Assembly (NCBI RefSeq): GCF_021049245.1
Contig: NZ_CP088020.1
Location: 3,478,001-3,542,000, forward strand
Reading direction: 5' to 3'
Source: Radiobacillus kanasensis
GTDB lineage: Bacteria > Bacillota > Bacilli > Bacillales > Amphibacillaceae
Length of the DNA: 64,000 bases
Below the pieces are notes generated by a model that made no database searches, was not told the DNA's origin, and was given only the letters and a program-made list of their open reading frames with translations. Positions 50,682-61,306 of this stretch are shown one piece after another. How positions within the stretch are numbered: the stretch's first letter is position 1; every line of letters begins with the position of its first letter. Position numbers and translations under genes: made by a program.

Positions 50682-52082
50682 TTAAAAGAACAGATGAGCC
50701 ATCAATACAATGACAGGTAACGTAATTAAAGTACGTTCTAGGAAAATAATAACAAGGTCTTTAAAACTAACTGGTAGCTTTGAACCGAGTAATAACCCGC
50801 CGACTTCAGACATGTAGATTAACTGCGTAACGGATACACAAGCAATAACAAATCTAGTCAATGGACTTTCAATCCCACTACCGATAACTGATGGTAAAAA
50901 CATGTCAGCAAACCCGATAACCATCGTAGGGGCAGCTTCCACAGCTGATGGAATTTGAAGGACTTGTAAAATTGGAACAAAAGGTGCTCCAATCCATTCA
51001 AAAACAGGTGTATGCTCAGCGATAATTAGCGCAATCGTTCCAATTGCCATAACAATAGGAATAACACCCATCCACATATCTAGAACATTTTGAATGCCAC
51101 CTCTTCCTACAGCACTCCAGTTTGTTTTCTTTGCCTTTCCAACTGCTTGCATTAAGCCCCACTTCAGACGTGATGTATTCGCTGGAATACTTTCATTTTT
51201 CATCGTAGATGATTCATCCATATACGTATCCGCTTTTCTAGATAACGGTGGAATGCGCGGACAAATGACAGCTGCTACAAGTCCAGCTATGACGATGGTG
51301 GTGTAATATTGAATAAACATATGCTCCAGATTCATTAACTCTAAAACAACAATCGTAAACGTGATGGAAACGACAGAAAAAGTCGTTCCTATTACGGCAG
51401 CTTCCCTTTTTGTATAATAGCCATCCTCATATTGTTTGTTCGTAAGAAGTACACCAATTGTACCGTCTCCCAACCAGGAAGCCATACAGTCGATAGAGGA
51501 TCGACCAGGTAAGGTGAAAATAGGGCGCATTACTTTCGTAAGAAGTGCACCGAACAACTCTAGTAGTCCGAAATCAAGCAATAACGGTAAAAATAAGCCA
51601 GCAAAAAGAAACACTGCTACTAGTGCTGGAATAAGGTCATTGAATAATAGTCCCCCTGTTGCATCTGACCATATAAATTCTGGTCCAAGCTGGAAAAGGG
51701 TCATAACGGCAAAGATCATCGCAAGAATTCTTGCCCAAAACCATACAGGGCTAACATCAAAAAGCCCTTTTAAAAATGAATTATTCATAATTTTTTCCGG
51801 CTTGCTTACTTTCGTCACAACGGTCAAGACAACAGCTAATGTGATGATAATCGTCACGAATTCCGGAATGACAGATACAAAGGTGTCTTGAACCCAACCA
51901 GCAAGTAAAGCAACTGGTATCGTAATTTCGTCTTGGAAGGTAAAGGGAATCATAAATAGCATAATACCGATAAGTGAAGGGATTAAAAACTTTAGTATTC
52001 CTTGCGAATCCAGACGACCTTCCATATGTTGCACATCACGCGACTTTTCTAAAGCCTCCTTATTCTCAAACGAATCCTTCAT
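50682..52082 (-). CDS. YjiH-family membrane protein (nucleoside recognition/gate domain)
   Basis: 466 residues with about ten hydrophobic helices. GRSSIDCMASWLGDGTIGVLLTN (split over about 220-245) and AAPTMVIGFADMFLPSVIGS are gate-domain signatures shared with SpoVM-like and nucleoside-transporter proteins; family members are of unknown function. The start is taken at ATG 52082 (MKDSFENKEALEK) behind GAGGAGAAT; longer in-frame starts lack a ribosome binding site. It is transcribed on its own, with no hairpin before the downstream riboswitch promoter, so read-through into it is possible. Confidence 0.82.
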   Translation of the reverse strand: MKDSFENKEALEKSRDVQHMEGRLDSQGILKFLIPSLIGIMLFMIPFTFQDEITIPVALLAGWVQDTFVSVIPEFVTIIITLAVVLTVVTKVSKPEKIMNNSFLKGLFDVSPVWFWARILAMIFAVMTLFQLGPEFIWSDATGGLLFNDLIPALVAVFLFAGLFLPLLLDFGLLELFGALLTKVMRPIFTLPGRSSIDCMASWLGDGTIGVLLTNKQYEDGYYTKREAAVIGTTFSVVSITFTIVVLELMNLEHMFIQYYTTIVIAGLVAAVICPRIPPLSRKADTYMDESSTMKNESIPANTSRLKWGLMQAVGKAKKTNWSAVGRGGIQNVLDMWMGVIPIVMAIGTIALIIAEHTPVFEWIGAPFVPILQVLQIPSAVEAAPTMVIGFADMFLPSVIGSGIESPLTRFVIACVSVTQLIYMSEVGGLLLGSKLPVSFKDLVIIFLERTLITLPVIVLMAHLFF

Positions 52083-52329
52083 GCACATTCTCCTCTCGAA
52101 AATTAATGAAAACGGATACATAATTGCGGTATTCACATATGGTATTTTATCCTGCAAATAGTTATGAGGACATCTTACACGGTTGAATTATACTATGTTT
52201 CCTTCTTATTTCCTATAGTATCATTTTCTTAAATCGTAAAAATATAACATTAATTATTCAAATAAACTTTCCCCACTCACATTATCCACTTGGTTTTGTT
52301 GACTTCAAGCTCTAAATCGCTTAAGCTAG

Positions 52330-53976
<1,647 letters not shown>

Positions 53977-53977
53977 G

Positions 53978-54007
53978 AAAAGTGGACCTGTGATGGTCCA
54001 CTTTTTT
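53978..54007 (+). terminator. Terminator of ykpA
   Basis: AAAAGTGGACC / GGTCCACTTTT stem followed by TT. Confidence 0.9.
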
Positions 54008-54026
54008 ATACATAAGGGAGATTAGA

Positions 54027-54509
54027 ATGAATACAGATGTCCGATTAGATTTCTATCATGATATGTATCGAAAAGCGTTAGAGCATTATCCACTTCCACC
54101 CCAGCAGCTTCAATTTACGGGTCTACCATTAGATTGTGTAGCTAAAGCTGAAACAGAGAACGAGTATTATTCCATCGTAATTTTATACAACGATGTGCCT
54201 GCGGGTTTTTTTGTTCTTCAAGGTTGGGACGGGGTGCAAACATACAGCGATAACCGGGAGGCATTGTTGATTCGTGCCTATTCGATCAATCCCACATATC
54301 AAGGAAAAGGGATTGCCAAAAAGTCCTTAGAACTTTTACCGACGTTTATCAAAGCGCATTTTCCAGAGCGAAATGAAATTGTTTTAGGTGTGAACCACAA
54401 GAATATCCCTGCACAGCAAGTTTATTTGAAGGCAGGCTTTGTCGATAGAGGGAAGCGAGTGTATGGAAAATTAGGAGAGCAGTTTGTGTTTCATTTGCAG
54501 ATACAGTAG
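54027..54509 (+). CDS. GNAT family N-acetyltransferase
   Basis: 160 residues with a clear GNAT core: VPAGFFVLQG, LLIRAYSINPTYQGKGIAKKSL (acetyl-CoA loop QGKGIA, about residues 91-110) and NIPAQQVYLKAGFVDRGKRV. The substrate is unknown. AAGGGAGATT precedes the ATG, and it is separated from ykpA by a terminator and from the coat gene by 110 bp. Confidence 0.87.
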   Translation: MNTDVRLDFYHDMYRKALEHYPLPPQQLQFTGLPLDCVAKAETENEYYSIVILYNDVPAGFFVLQGWDGVQTYSDNREALLIRAYSINPTYQGKGIAKKSLELLPTFIKAHFPERNEIVLGVNHKNIPAQQVYLKAGFVDRGKRVYGKLGEQFVFHLQIQ

Positions 54510-54589
54510 ATAGGAACATCTATACTCTACAATCTACTAACTTTGCCTGATTAGAACGTATTTTTTCAATTTTTTGGAGGAAGATAATA

Positions 54590-54619
54590 GTGAAAAAATC
54601 AACTAGGAGGCGAAGTTAG
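54590..54619 (+). CDS. Nine-codon leader peptide before the coat-protein gene
   Basis: GTG AAA AAA TCA ACT AGG AGG CGA AGT TAG encodes MKKSTRRRS. GGAGG lies nine bases before the GTG, and the TAG is directly followed by the ATG of the coat gene. Its tandem AGG AGG codons double as the ribosome binding site of that gene, so translation of the two would interfere or couple. Reality as a peptide is inferred. Confidence 0.4.
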   Translation: MKKSTRRRS

Positions 54620-55252
54620 ATGAAGTTAGCTGCCCATGAATTACATGACTTACACGAATTAACGATGAGTTGCGTCAACTCTATTACGAATATGTCGTAT
54701 ATGCTTCAACATATTCAAGACCCGGAACTCAAAAGCATTGTAGAACGTCACTATCCTTTCCATATTAGAGATTATAATATGAAAGTGGAATTTTTAAGTC
54801 AACAGGAAGGGGCTAAGTTGGAGCTTCCCCTTTTCAAAGAACAAGGAAACTTAGCTGATTATACTCAATCACCAATGAACCAATATCCTCCTGTCCAACC
54901 AAGAACAATGGTACAAGATATGAATGACCGCGAAATGGCCACCAATTACTTGTTAACATTAAAGCGTTCAGGACGCGAATATGCGAACTCCGCAATGGAA
55001 GCTGCAAACCCTGAGCTTCGTTCCTTTTTACAAACCGCTTTCATGATGAGTTGTTCCCATGCGTACGACATGTGGCAATACATGGTTCAAAAAGGCTATT
55101 ATCCTTTAGAACCAGCTGATCAGACTATGATAAGTAAGATCGGTGCTACGTATCAAGTTGTACCAGAAAATCAGGAAATCATTCAGCAAGCATTAAATAA
55201 ATATAATAACCAGAATCCTATAGCTGGTGAAAGTGATCAAATGTACCAATAG
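54620..55252 (+). CDS. cotF: CotF-like spore coat protein
   Basis: 210 residues. Two ferritin-like helical segments typical of the coat F family: the N-terminal ELHDLHELTMSCVNSITNMS with FHIRDYNMKVEFL, and the C-terminal MNDREMATNYLLTLKRSGRE with FMMSCSHAYDMWQYMVQKGYY. A Pro/Gln linker (about 85-105) joins them. Coat F proteins are deposited on the spore by the mother cell. The ATG at 54620 is preceded by AGGAGG. A strong terminator follows at 55259. Confidence 0.88.
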   Translation: MKLAAHELHDLHELTMSCVNSITNMSYMLQHIQDPELKSIVERHYPFHIRDYNMKVEFLSQQEGAKLELPLFKEQGNLADYTQSPMNQYPPVQPRTMVQDMNDREMATNYLLTLKRSGREYANSAMEAANPELRSFLQTAFMMSCSHAYDMWQYMVQKGYYPLEPADQTMISKIGATYQVVPENQEIIQQALNKYNNQNPIAGESDQMYQ

Positions 55253-55258
55253 AAAATG

Positions 55259-55300
55259 AACCACAAGCACAGTTAAAAAGCTTCTGTGCTTGTGGTTTTA
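55259..55300 (+). terminator. Terminator after the coat-protein gene
   Basis: A 14-bp stem AACCACAAGCACAG / CTGTGCTTGTGGTT followed by TT; also works for the convergent MerR gene. Confidence 0.93.
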
Positions 55301-55306
55301 CAAAAT

Positions 55307-56080
55307 CTAATTACTTTCCATTTCTGTTTGCTCCATACAATATTGAATCGCTTGATTGAGCCACTCCTCTTCCTTTTCTGTAAACGGAGAAGGTGTCATC
55401 TTTTCAAGTTGTTGAATATCTATTTCCTCCATGTCCGTATCAGCTAGCTTTTGCATCAAATCCTCTCCAAGAAATGCAAAGGATGCATCCAGATATGTTT
55501 GAATCATTTCTTGTACTTTTGGATCCTCTACAGGTTTACCAAATAATTGCTTTACTTCCTTAGCTAATTGGATGAAGGTTTGATCCAATGCAATTATTTC
55601 TTCTTCGGATTTCTTTGATAAATCTTCCGCAACGTCCGTCAACCTATGCCTATCTAACCATTCATTTTGGAGATGTTCTGTTTGCATCCCATGAATAAGA
55701 GTGAATAGTATATTGCTATCTACCTCTCCTTCTTCTTTCAATAGCTTAGCTACTCTCCTAACAGTCGTTATGGATTGGTTGATCCGTTCTTTTTCTTCTT
55801 CCAACGCTTGTAGGTGGAGGGACAAGGTGTCCACCAAGTCGACAGTAAAACTCGATTCGTCTAACATTTTTGAAATGTTATCAAGCGTGTACCCTAGAAA
55901 CTTTAGACTTACGATTTTCTGAATGGTTAGTAGATCTGGATGATTGTAAATGCGGTGGCCCGATGTCGGATGCTTTTCTGGCTGTAATAGGCCGATTTCA
56001 TCATAGTAATGTAATGTACGAATAGATATACCAGTTTTTTCTGAAAATTCTCCAATGGAATACTTGTTATTTTCTTTCAA
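55307..56080 (-). CDS. MerR-family regulator with TipA-type sensor
   Basis: About 257 residues. N-terminal MerR helix-turn-helix (YSIGEFSEKTGISIRTLHYY, DEIGLLQPEKHPTSGHRIYN), a coiled-coil dimer helix (HLQALEEEKERINQSITTVRR) and a C-terminal helical TipAS-like domain (about 150-255) that binds small molecules in relatives. The start is uncertain: TTG at 56080 is best spaced from GGGAGGA, while ATG codons at 56086 and 56095 are close to or inside that site. It is divergent from the NADH oxidase gene but 200 bp away, so a regulatory link is not implied. Confidence 0.85.
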   Translation of the reverse strand: MKENNKYSIGEFSEKTGISIRTLHYYDEIGLLQPEKHPTSGHRIYNHPDLLTIQKIVSLKFLGYTLDNISKMLDESSFTVDLVDTLSLHLQALEEEKERINQSITTVRRVAKLLKEEGEVDSNILFTLIHGMQTEHLQNEWLDRHRLTDVAEDLSKKSEEEIIALDQTFIQLAKEVKQLFGKPVEDPKVQEMIQTYLDASFAFLGEDLMQKLADTDMEEIDIQQLEKMTPSPFTEKEEEWLNQAIQYCMEQTEMESN

Positions 56081-56282
56081 TCCCATTCCTCCCATAAAGA
56101 TATATGCTTCATTATAAAACCTCACGTAACGGGAGATTCAAGAGATAATTTATCGAGATAAAAAACTATTCTCATACTGCTAGTTAAACAAATTCTACAA
56201 GGAGGAAGTCACTCCTGCTTGAATCAGAATCCCACTTGTTGAAAAGTGAATGTTAGAAGAAGTGCCTTCCTTTTTGTCTCTT

Positions 56283-56300
56283 TTGTGAAATTAATCACAA
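56283..56300 (+). promoter_or_regulatory. Rex operator O1 upstream of the nox promoter
   Basis: A perfect Rex box TTGTGA-AATTAA-TCACAA, just upstream of the nox -35 box. Confidence 0.9.
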
Positions 56301-56305
56301 AGTTA

Positions 56306-56334
56306 TTGCGCTTTATTTTAGCATGAGCTATACT
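56306..56334 (+). promoter_or_regulatory. Promoter of the NADH oxidase gene
   Basis: TTGCGC (56306-56311), 17-bp spacer, TATACT (56329-56334). The expected start site, near 56341, lies between O1 and O2. Confidence 0.75.
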
Positions 56335-56345
56335 CAATATAAAGT

Positions 56346-56363
56346 TTGTGATAATTATCACAA
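56346..56363 (+). promoter_or_regulatory. Rex operator O2 downstream of the nox start site
   Basis: A perfect Rex box TTGTGA-TAATTA-TCACAA, 63 bp after O1. Confidence 0.92.
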
Positions 56364-56366
56364 TAT

Positions 56367-56384
56367 AAGTGAATTGTTTCACAT
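56367..56384 (+). promoter_or_regulatory. Imperfect third Rex-like box O3
   Basis: AAGTGA-ATTGTT-TCACAT, two mismatches from the consensus half-sites, exactly 21 bp after O2, directly before the nox ribosome binding site. Confidence 0.6.
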
Positions 56385-56402
56385 ATCAGGAGGCGTTTAT
56401 AA

Positions 56403-57770
56403 ATGAAAGTAGCAGTGATCGGATGTACACACGCAGGGACAGCAGCAATTTCTAATATCTTAAAACTATACCCACAGGCAGAAATAGATGTTTTCGAAAA
56501 AAATGACAATGTATCTTTCTTATCTTGCGGAATTGCCCTTTATGTTGGTGGTGTTGTAGAAGATCCAAATGGTCTCTTCTATGCATCTGTGGAAGGATTC
56601 GAGCAACAAGGTGTGCGCATGCATATGCGTCATGAAGTAACAGTGTGTGATATGAATGCGAAAGTCTTAGAGGCGAAAAATCTAGAAACGGGAGAAGTAA
56701 CAGACTATTTTTACGATAAGTTGATTATCACAACAGGTTCATGGCCTGTGACACCAGCCATTCCTGGATTTAATTTAGAAAATGTTCAGCTATGTAAAAA
56801 CTTTACTCATGCTCAAGAGATTATTCAAAAAGCGAAAGATGCGAAAAACATTGCTGTAATTGGTGCAGGTTATATCGGTATTGAATTGGTGGAGGCATTC
56901 GAGCAAGCAACTAAGAATGTAACATTAATAGATAGTGAAACTCGTATTCTTAATCGCTACTTTGATCAAGATTTCACAGATCCACTAGAAGATACTTTTA
57001 GAGAGCTTGGTGTGAATCTTGCATTAGAGCAAACGGTAACGAAGTTTGAAGGAACGAATAAAGTAGAAACTGTTGTGACAAACAAGGGATCTTATGATGC
57101 AGATTTAGTAATCATGTGTGTCGGCTTCCGACCAAACACAGCACTTTTCCAAAACCAACTGAAAACATTGCCAAATGGAGCGATTATAGTAGATGAATTT
57201 ATGAGAACGAGTCGTGAGGATGTATTTGCCGCAGGAGACTGTTGTGCGGTTGCCTACAATCCGACGAAACAAGCAGCTTACATCCCTTTAGCAACAAATG
57301 CCGTAAGAATGGGTACCTTAGTCGCTCATAATCTACTTCACCCAGTGCTTGCTCATCAAGGTACTCAAGGAACATCTGGATTAAAAATCTATCAGCATAA
57401 CCTAGCATCTACTGGTCTTACAGAAATGGCAGCGGAAGCGAGTGGCTTACAGGTTCGCAGCGCTTTGTTAGTGGATACGTATCGTCCAGATTTTATGCCA
57501 GAAAACACGGTACTGAAGATTAAGCTTGTGTATGAAGTGGATACACATCGAATTGTTGGTGCACAGGTTTTATCTGATGCGGACTTCACCCAAGCAATGA
57601 ATACGGTGAGTGTTGCGATTCAAAACAATATGACGATTGAACAATTAGCGTTAACCGATTTCTTCTTCCAACCGCACTACAATAAGCCTTGGAATTTCTT
57701 AAACCAAGTAGCATTGCAAGCGATGGGGGAGGAAGCAGAACGTAAATCTGATTTATTGCTCCTAAAATAA
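56403..57770 (+). CDS. nox: NADH oxidase / CoA-disulfide-reductase family flavoprotein
   Basis: 455 residues. An FAD-binding N-terminus (MKVAVIGCTHAGTAAISNIL), a redox-active Cys42 in SFLSCGIALYVGG, NADH motif IAVIGAGYIGIELVEAFEQA (about 155-175), FAD domain FAAGDCCAVAY and a C-terminal dimer domain. The VIGCTHAGT start is typical of water-forming NADH oxidases (NOX-2) rather than CoA-disulfide reductases. It reoxidises NADH with O2. AGGAGGCG precedes the ATG. Three Rex boxes in the promoter region fit derepression when NADH/NAD+ is high. A terminator follows at 57773. Confidence 0.92.
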   Translation: MKVAVIGCTHAGTAAISNILKLYPQAEIDVFEKNDNVSFLSCGIALYVGGVVEDPNGLFYASVEGFEQQGVRMHMRHEVTVCDMNAKVLEAKNLETGEVTDYFYDKLIITTGSWPVTPAIPGFNLENVQLCKNFTHAQEIIQKAKDAKNIAVIGAGYIGIELVEAFEQATKNVTLIDSETRILNRYFDQDFTDPLEDTFRELGVNLALEQTVTKFEGTNKVETVVTNKGSYDADLVIMCVGFRPNTALFQNQLKTLPNGAIIVDEFMRTSREDVFAAGDCCAVAYNPTKQAAYIPLATNAVRMGTLVAHNLLHPVLAHQGTQGTSGLKIYQHNLASTGLTEMAAEASGLQVRSALLVDTYRPDFMPENTVLKIKLVYEVDTHRIVGAQVLSDADFTQAMNTVSVAIQNNMTIEQLALTDFFFQPHYNKPWNFLNQVALQAMGEEAERKSDLLLLK

Positions 57771-57772
57771 GT

Positions 57773-57808
57773 AAAAGGCTGTTCCCCTTGCAGGTGAACA
57801 GCCTTTTA
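57773..57808. terminator. Terminator of nox
   Basis: AAAAGGCTGTTC / GAACAGCCTTTT stem; on the minus strand it also has a T tail and can serve the trp operon. Confidence 0.9.
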
Positions 57809-57920
57809 CTTTTAATTTATAGTCGATTACTTTCATTCTTTTTTCAAATACTTTTAATTCGACTCAGAATACTTTCAAGTACTTCCGAATTACTTTTAAA
57901 ATAAGGATTAATACTTTCAA
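57807..57920. repeat. Degenerate 21-bp tandem repeat downstream of trpA
   Basis: TACTTT(T/C)A(A/T) recurs at 57807, 57828, 57849, 57870, 57891 and 57912, always exactly 21 bp apart, with T and C alternating at the seventh base. The remaining bases of each unit vary. On the minus strand this reads as heptads beginning LKV or MKV with one stop, so it is probably not a gene. Confidence 0.85.
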
Positions 57921-57921
57921 A

Positions 57922-58698
57922 TCACGCTTTCGATGCTTGTATCAACTCCACAATCGCCTCGCGATCCCCATTATGAAGCGCATCGACGATTTTACTCCCC
58001 ACTACTACACCATTACAGTGCGAGCTAAGCTCCTTCACATGCTCTGGTGTAGAAACACCAAATCCAGCTAACACTGGCGCTGAACATTTCTCTGTCAAGG
58101 ATGCTAAATACTCCGCTAAATTTTCTTTAAAATCACTTCTAGCCCCTGTCGTACCAGTTACAGTAACGGCATATAGGAATCCTTCCGTACGCTTCGCAAT
58201 TTCTTCAATTCGTTCCTGTGTGCTCGTTAAAGCTGCCAGACGGATCAAAGCAATACCCGCTTCCTTCAAGCTTTGAACGATAAGCCCTTCCTCTTCAAGC
58301 GGCAAATCAGGAATAATGAGCCCATCTACTCCAGCTTTATCACAGGCCATCGCAAACGCTTCTATTCCAAATGTGTAGATTGGATTAATATAAGTCATCA
58401 ATACAACTGGAATTTCCCTCGAAGACTTAAAGCGTTCTAATTCGGCAAGTACTTTACGTAAACTTACTCCGTTCTCAAGAGCTCTTAAGCCAGCTGCTTG
58501 AATCGTCGGCCCGTCCGCTACGGGATCAGAAAATGGGATACCTAACTCGACAACGGTCGCACCGCTTTCTTGTAAAAAAGTAAGCTGTTCTTCTAATTGA
58601 TCTAGTCCGCCATCGCCTGCCATGATATACGGAACAAATGCTTTATCTCCTTTTTCTATCGTGACTTGAAAGGCTTGATCTAGTTTTTGTTTACCCAT
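57922..58698 (-). CDS. trpA: Tryptophan synthase alpha subunit
   Basis: 258 residues. Cleaves indole-3-glycerol phosphate to indole, which is channelled to TrpB. TIM-barrel signature [20 protein letters not shown] contains the catalytic Glu and Asp; SGATVVELG and [13 protein letters not shown] are conserved. Last gene of the trp operon. The ATG at 58698 overlaps the trpB end by eight bases. The 3' end runs into the 21-bp repeat. Confidence 0.96.
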   Translation of the reverse strand: MGKQKLDQAFQVTIEKGDKAFVPYIMAGDGGLDQLEEQLTFLQESGATVVELGIPFSDPVADGPTIQAAGLRALENGVSLRKVLAELERFKSSREIPVVLMTYINPIYTFGIEAFAMACDKAGVDGLIIPDLPLEEEGLIVQSLKEAGIALIRLAALTSTQERIEEIAKRTEGFLYAVTVTGTTGARSDFKENLAEYLASLTEKCSAPVLAGFGVSTPEHVKELSSHCNGVVVGSKIVDALHNGDREAIVELIQASKA

Positions 58699-59896
58699 TT
58701 ATTTCACCTCCAAGAGCTGCACGAACGGTTTCAACGTCTTTATCTCCACGTCCGGATAGACAAACGACTAAAAGTTCTTCTTTTTTCATTTGTTTGGCCA
58801 GCTTCATACTATAAGCAATCGCATGAGCACTTTCCAATGCTGGTAAGATTCCTTCTGTTTTACATAAAAGCTGTAAAGCTTCCATCGCTTCCTCGTCTGT
58901 AATAGAATCATAGATGACACGATCGATTTCTTTCAAATGACTATGCTCCGGTCCAACACCTGGATAATCTAGCCCCGCGGAAATGGAATGGGCTTCTTGT
59001 ACTTGACCATCCTCATCTTGTAAGAGATAGGTCATCGTTCCGTGTAAAATCCCCGCTTTTCCATCAGTCAAGGTCGCTGCATGCTTCCCAGTTTCAACCC
59101 CAGATCCACCTGCTTCCACGCCGTACAGCTTGACTTCTTTGTCTTCTACAAATGGATAAAACATTCCCATTGAGTTACTTCCACCACCGATACAAGCGAC
59201 AACTGCTTCTGGAAGTCTTCCTTCTTGCTCGATAATTTGTTTTTTCGTTTCTTCTCCAATTACACTTTGGAAGTCTCGAACAATTTGTGGAAACGGATGT
59301 GGTCCCACAACCGAACCGATAATATAGTGTGTATCTTCGACATTGCTAACCCAGTATCTTAATGCTTCGTTTACCGCATCCTTTAACGTCCCACTACCTT
59401 GATCGACACTTTCTACCTTGGCACCTAGTAGTTCCATTCGGAAAACATTAAGCTTCTGTCTGCGGATATCCTCTTTCCCCATAAAAATGATGCATTCTAA
59501 GCCAAGTAATGCACAAACAGTAGCTGTTGCTACGCCGTGCTGACCCGCACCGGTTTCTGCCACTACTTTTTTCTTGCCCATGCGTTGGGTTAAAAGTGCT
59601 TGACCAATAGCATTATTGATCTTGTGCGCTCCTGTATGATTCAAATCCTCACGCTTCAAGTAAATTTTAGGTCCACCTAAATGGTTCGATAACTGCTCCG
59701 CATAATAAAGGGGCGTTTCCCGACCGATATATTGCTTAAAATAATAATCTATTTGACCCAAAAATTCCTGGTCCTTCATTGCCTTTTTGTATTCTGCTTC
59801 AAGCTCCAATACGGCGGGCATTAAAGTTTCTGGTACGAATCTTCCCCCAAAAGAACCGAAATGTCCATTTATGTCTGGTTGTTGATAGGTTCCCAT
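58691..59896 (-). CDS. trpB: Tryptophan synthase beta subunit
   Basis: 401 residues. A PLP enzyme joining indole and serine. The PLP lysine lies in [15 protein letters not shown], and [13 protein letters not shown] binds the PLP phosphate; [14 protein letters not shown] is the conserved substrate loop. The start is set at ATG 59896 ([11 protein letters not shown]) behind GGAAGG, seven bases after trpF stops; a longer in-frame reading overlaps trpF and is unlikely. Confidence 0.96.
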   Translation of the reverse strand: MGTYQQPDINGHFGSFGGRFVPETLMPAVLELEAEYKKAMKDQEFLGQIDYYFKQYIGRETPLYYAEQLSNHLGGPKIYLKREDLNHTGAHKINNAIGQALLTQRMGKKKVVAETGAGQHGVATATVCALLGLECIIFMGKEDIRRQKLNVFRMELLGAKVESVDQGSGTLKDAVNEALRYWVSNVEDTHYIIGSVVGPHPFPQIVRDFQSVIGEETKKQIIEQEGRLPEAVVACIGGGSNSMGMFYPFVEDKEVKLYGVEAGGSGVETGKHAATLTDGKAGILHGTMTYLLQDEDGQVQEAHSISAGLDYPGVGPEHSHLKEIDRVIYDSITDEEAMEALQLLCKTEGILPALESAHAIAYSMKLAKQMKKEELLVVCLSGRGDKDVETVRAALGGEING

Positions 59897-59903
59897 CACT
59901 ACA

Positions 59904-60515
59904 TCACCTTCCTGAATTTTTTGCTGCTTTAACGAATGCATATATTTTATCCGGGTCTTTGCTTCCATCTGTTTCAACCCCACTAGAAATATCGACACCT
60001 ACTGGATACACCTCTCGAATGGCTTCCGCTACGTTCTCCGCATGAAGACCACCCGCCAGCATTATTTTCCCTTCCAGGTTCGCTAATCCCTTGGCTAATG
60101 ACCAGTCAAAGGTTTCTCCATTCCCCCCACGGTATTTCCCGGCTGGGCTATCTAATAAATAATAGTCACAGTTATAACGCTCGAGCGTTTGTAAATCCTC
60201 TTTCGAACGGACTTGAAATGCTTTAATCATTGGAACCTTTATTTGCTCACAGTAAGCAGGTGTTTCATCCCCGTGTAATTGAACGTAATCCAAACCTACA
60301 TAGGTAGCTATTTCTTGAACCACTTCTGGTTCCTCATTAACAAAAACGCCCACTTTTTGAATGGAGCTCGGAAGGGTATCTGCGATTTCCTTCGCTTCTT
60401 CCTTTGTTACCATTCGCTTACTGTCCGCAAATACAAACCCAATAAAATCCGCACCTGACTCCACAACAGCTTTAGCTGCTTCGACTGTTTTAATCCCACA
60501 GATTTTGACTTTCAT
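59904..60515 (-). CDS. trpF: Phosphoribosylanthranilate isomerase
   Basis: 203 residues. Amadori rearrangement of phosphoribosylanthranilate. KICGIK at the N-terminus holds the catalytic Cys; QLHGDE and [20 protein letters not shown] are conserved and include the catalytic Asp. The ATG overlaps the trpC stop codon (four bases). Confidence 0.95.
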   Translation of the reverse strand: MKVKICGIKTVEAAKAVVESGADFIGFVFADSKRMVTKEEAKEIADTLPSSIQKVGVFVNEEPEVVQEIATYVGLDYVQLHGDETPAYCEQIKVPMIKAFQVRSKEDLQTLERYNCDYYLLDSPAGKYRGGNGETFDWSLAKGLANLEGKIMLAGGLHAENVAEAIREVYPVGVDISSGVETDGSKDPDKIYAFVKAAKNSGR

Positions 60516-61303
60516 GATGTTTGCTCCCTATTAAATGGAATTCGTAGCTCTTCAAAGGTTTGTGCTAGATTTCCAGAACGCATCATCGTTTCACCAACTA
60601 GAATAGCGCGTGCCCCTGCTTTTTGTACCCGTTCTACGTCCGCCGTTGTTTTCATGCCACTTTCACTAATCAGCAAAGCATCCGAACGTTTAATATGCTG
60701 TGCTAGTCGTTCTGTAATACCGAGGTCTACCTCAAAGGTTTTCAAATTGCGATTATTCACCCCGATGATAGGAACCTCTAAATCGTTTGCTACTTCTAAC
60801 TCTTCCAGATCATGAACCTCCATTAAAACTTCCAATCCTTTATTTGTCGCATAGTAAAAAAGTTCTTCTACCCTTTTTTTTGGTAAAGCTGCTGCGATAA
60901 GCAGAATGACATTTGCTCCATAATCATGAGCCCGATCGATTTGAATTTCATCAATGATGAAATCTTTGTTTAATAGCGGAAGCTGAACCGCTTTTCTTAC
61001 TGCTAGTAAATCACCCATCGTTCCTTGGAAGAACGGTGTGTCCGTTAAGACAGAAATGGCACCAGCACCAGAGCTTTCGTACTCTTTCCCTTGGATAACA
61101 GGATCCATTTGATCATTTATAACGCCTTTCGACGGGGAAGCGCGCTTGATCTCCGCAATGATGTTCATATGTTCCGAATGCATAAACGTCTGGTAGAGAG
61201 ATGTCGGCTGTTTTATTTCCGACTTCCCTTCCGAATGATAGGATCTCTTTAATTCTTCAACTTCCTTTTCTTTTTCCGCTAATATTTTATCTAGGATGGT
61301 CAT
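60512..61303 (-). CDS. trpC: Indole-3-glycerol phosphate synthase
   Basis: 263 residues. IIAEIKRASPSKG carries the catalytic Lys/Glu; VLTDTPFFQGTMGDL, LNKDFIIDEIQI, IGVNNRNLKTFEVDL and LISESGMKT are the other family blocks. It lies three bases downstream of trpD and overlaps trpF by four. Confidence 0.96.
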   Translation of the reverse strand: MTILDKILAEKEKEVEELKRSYHSEGKSEIKQPTSLYQTFMHSEHMNIIAEIKRASPSKGVINDQMDPVIQGKEYESSGAGAISVLTDTPFFQGTMGDLLAVRKAVQLPLLNKDFIIDEIQIDRAHDYGANVILLIAAALPKKRVEELFYYATNKGLEVLMEVHDLEELEVANDLEVPIIGVNNRNLKTFEVDLGITERLAQHIKRSDALLISESGMKTTADVERVQKAGARAILVGETMMRSGNLAQTFEELRIPFNREQTS

Positions 61304-61306
61304 GCT

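Noticed and set aside
56318..56509. 63-codon minus-strand frame across the nox promoter
   Set aside because: Overlaps the Rex boxes, promoter and start of nox; no ribosome binding site.
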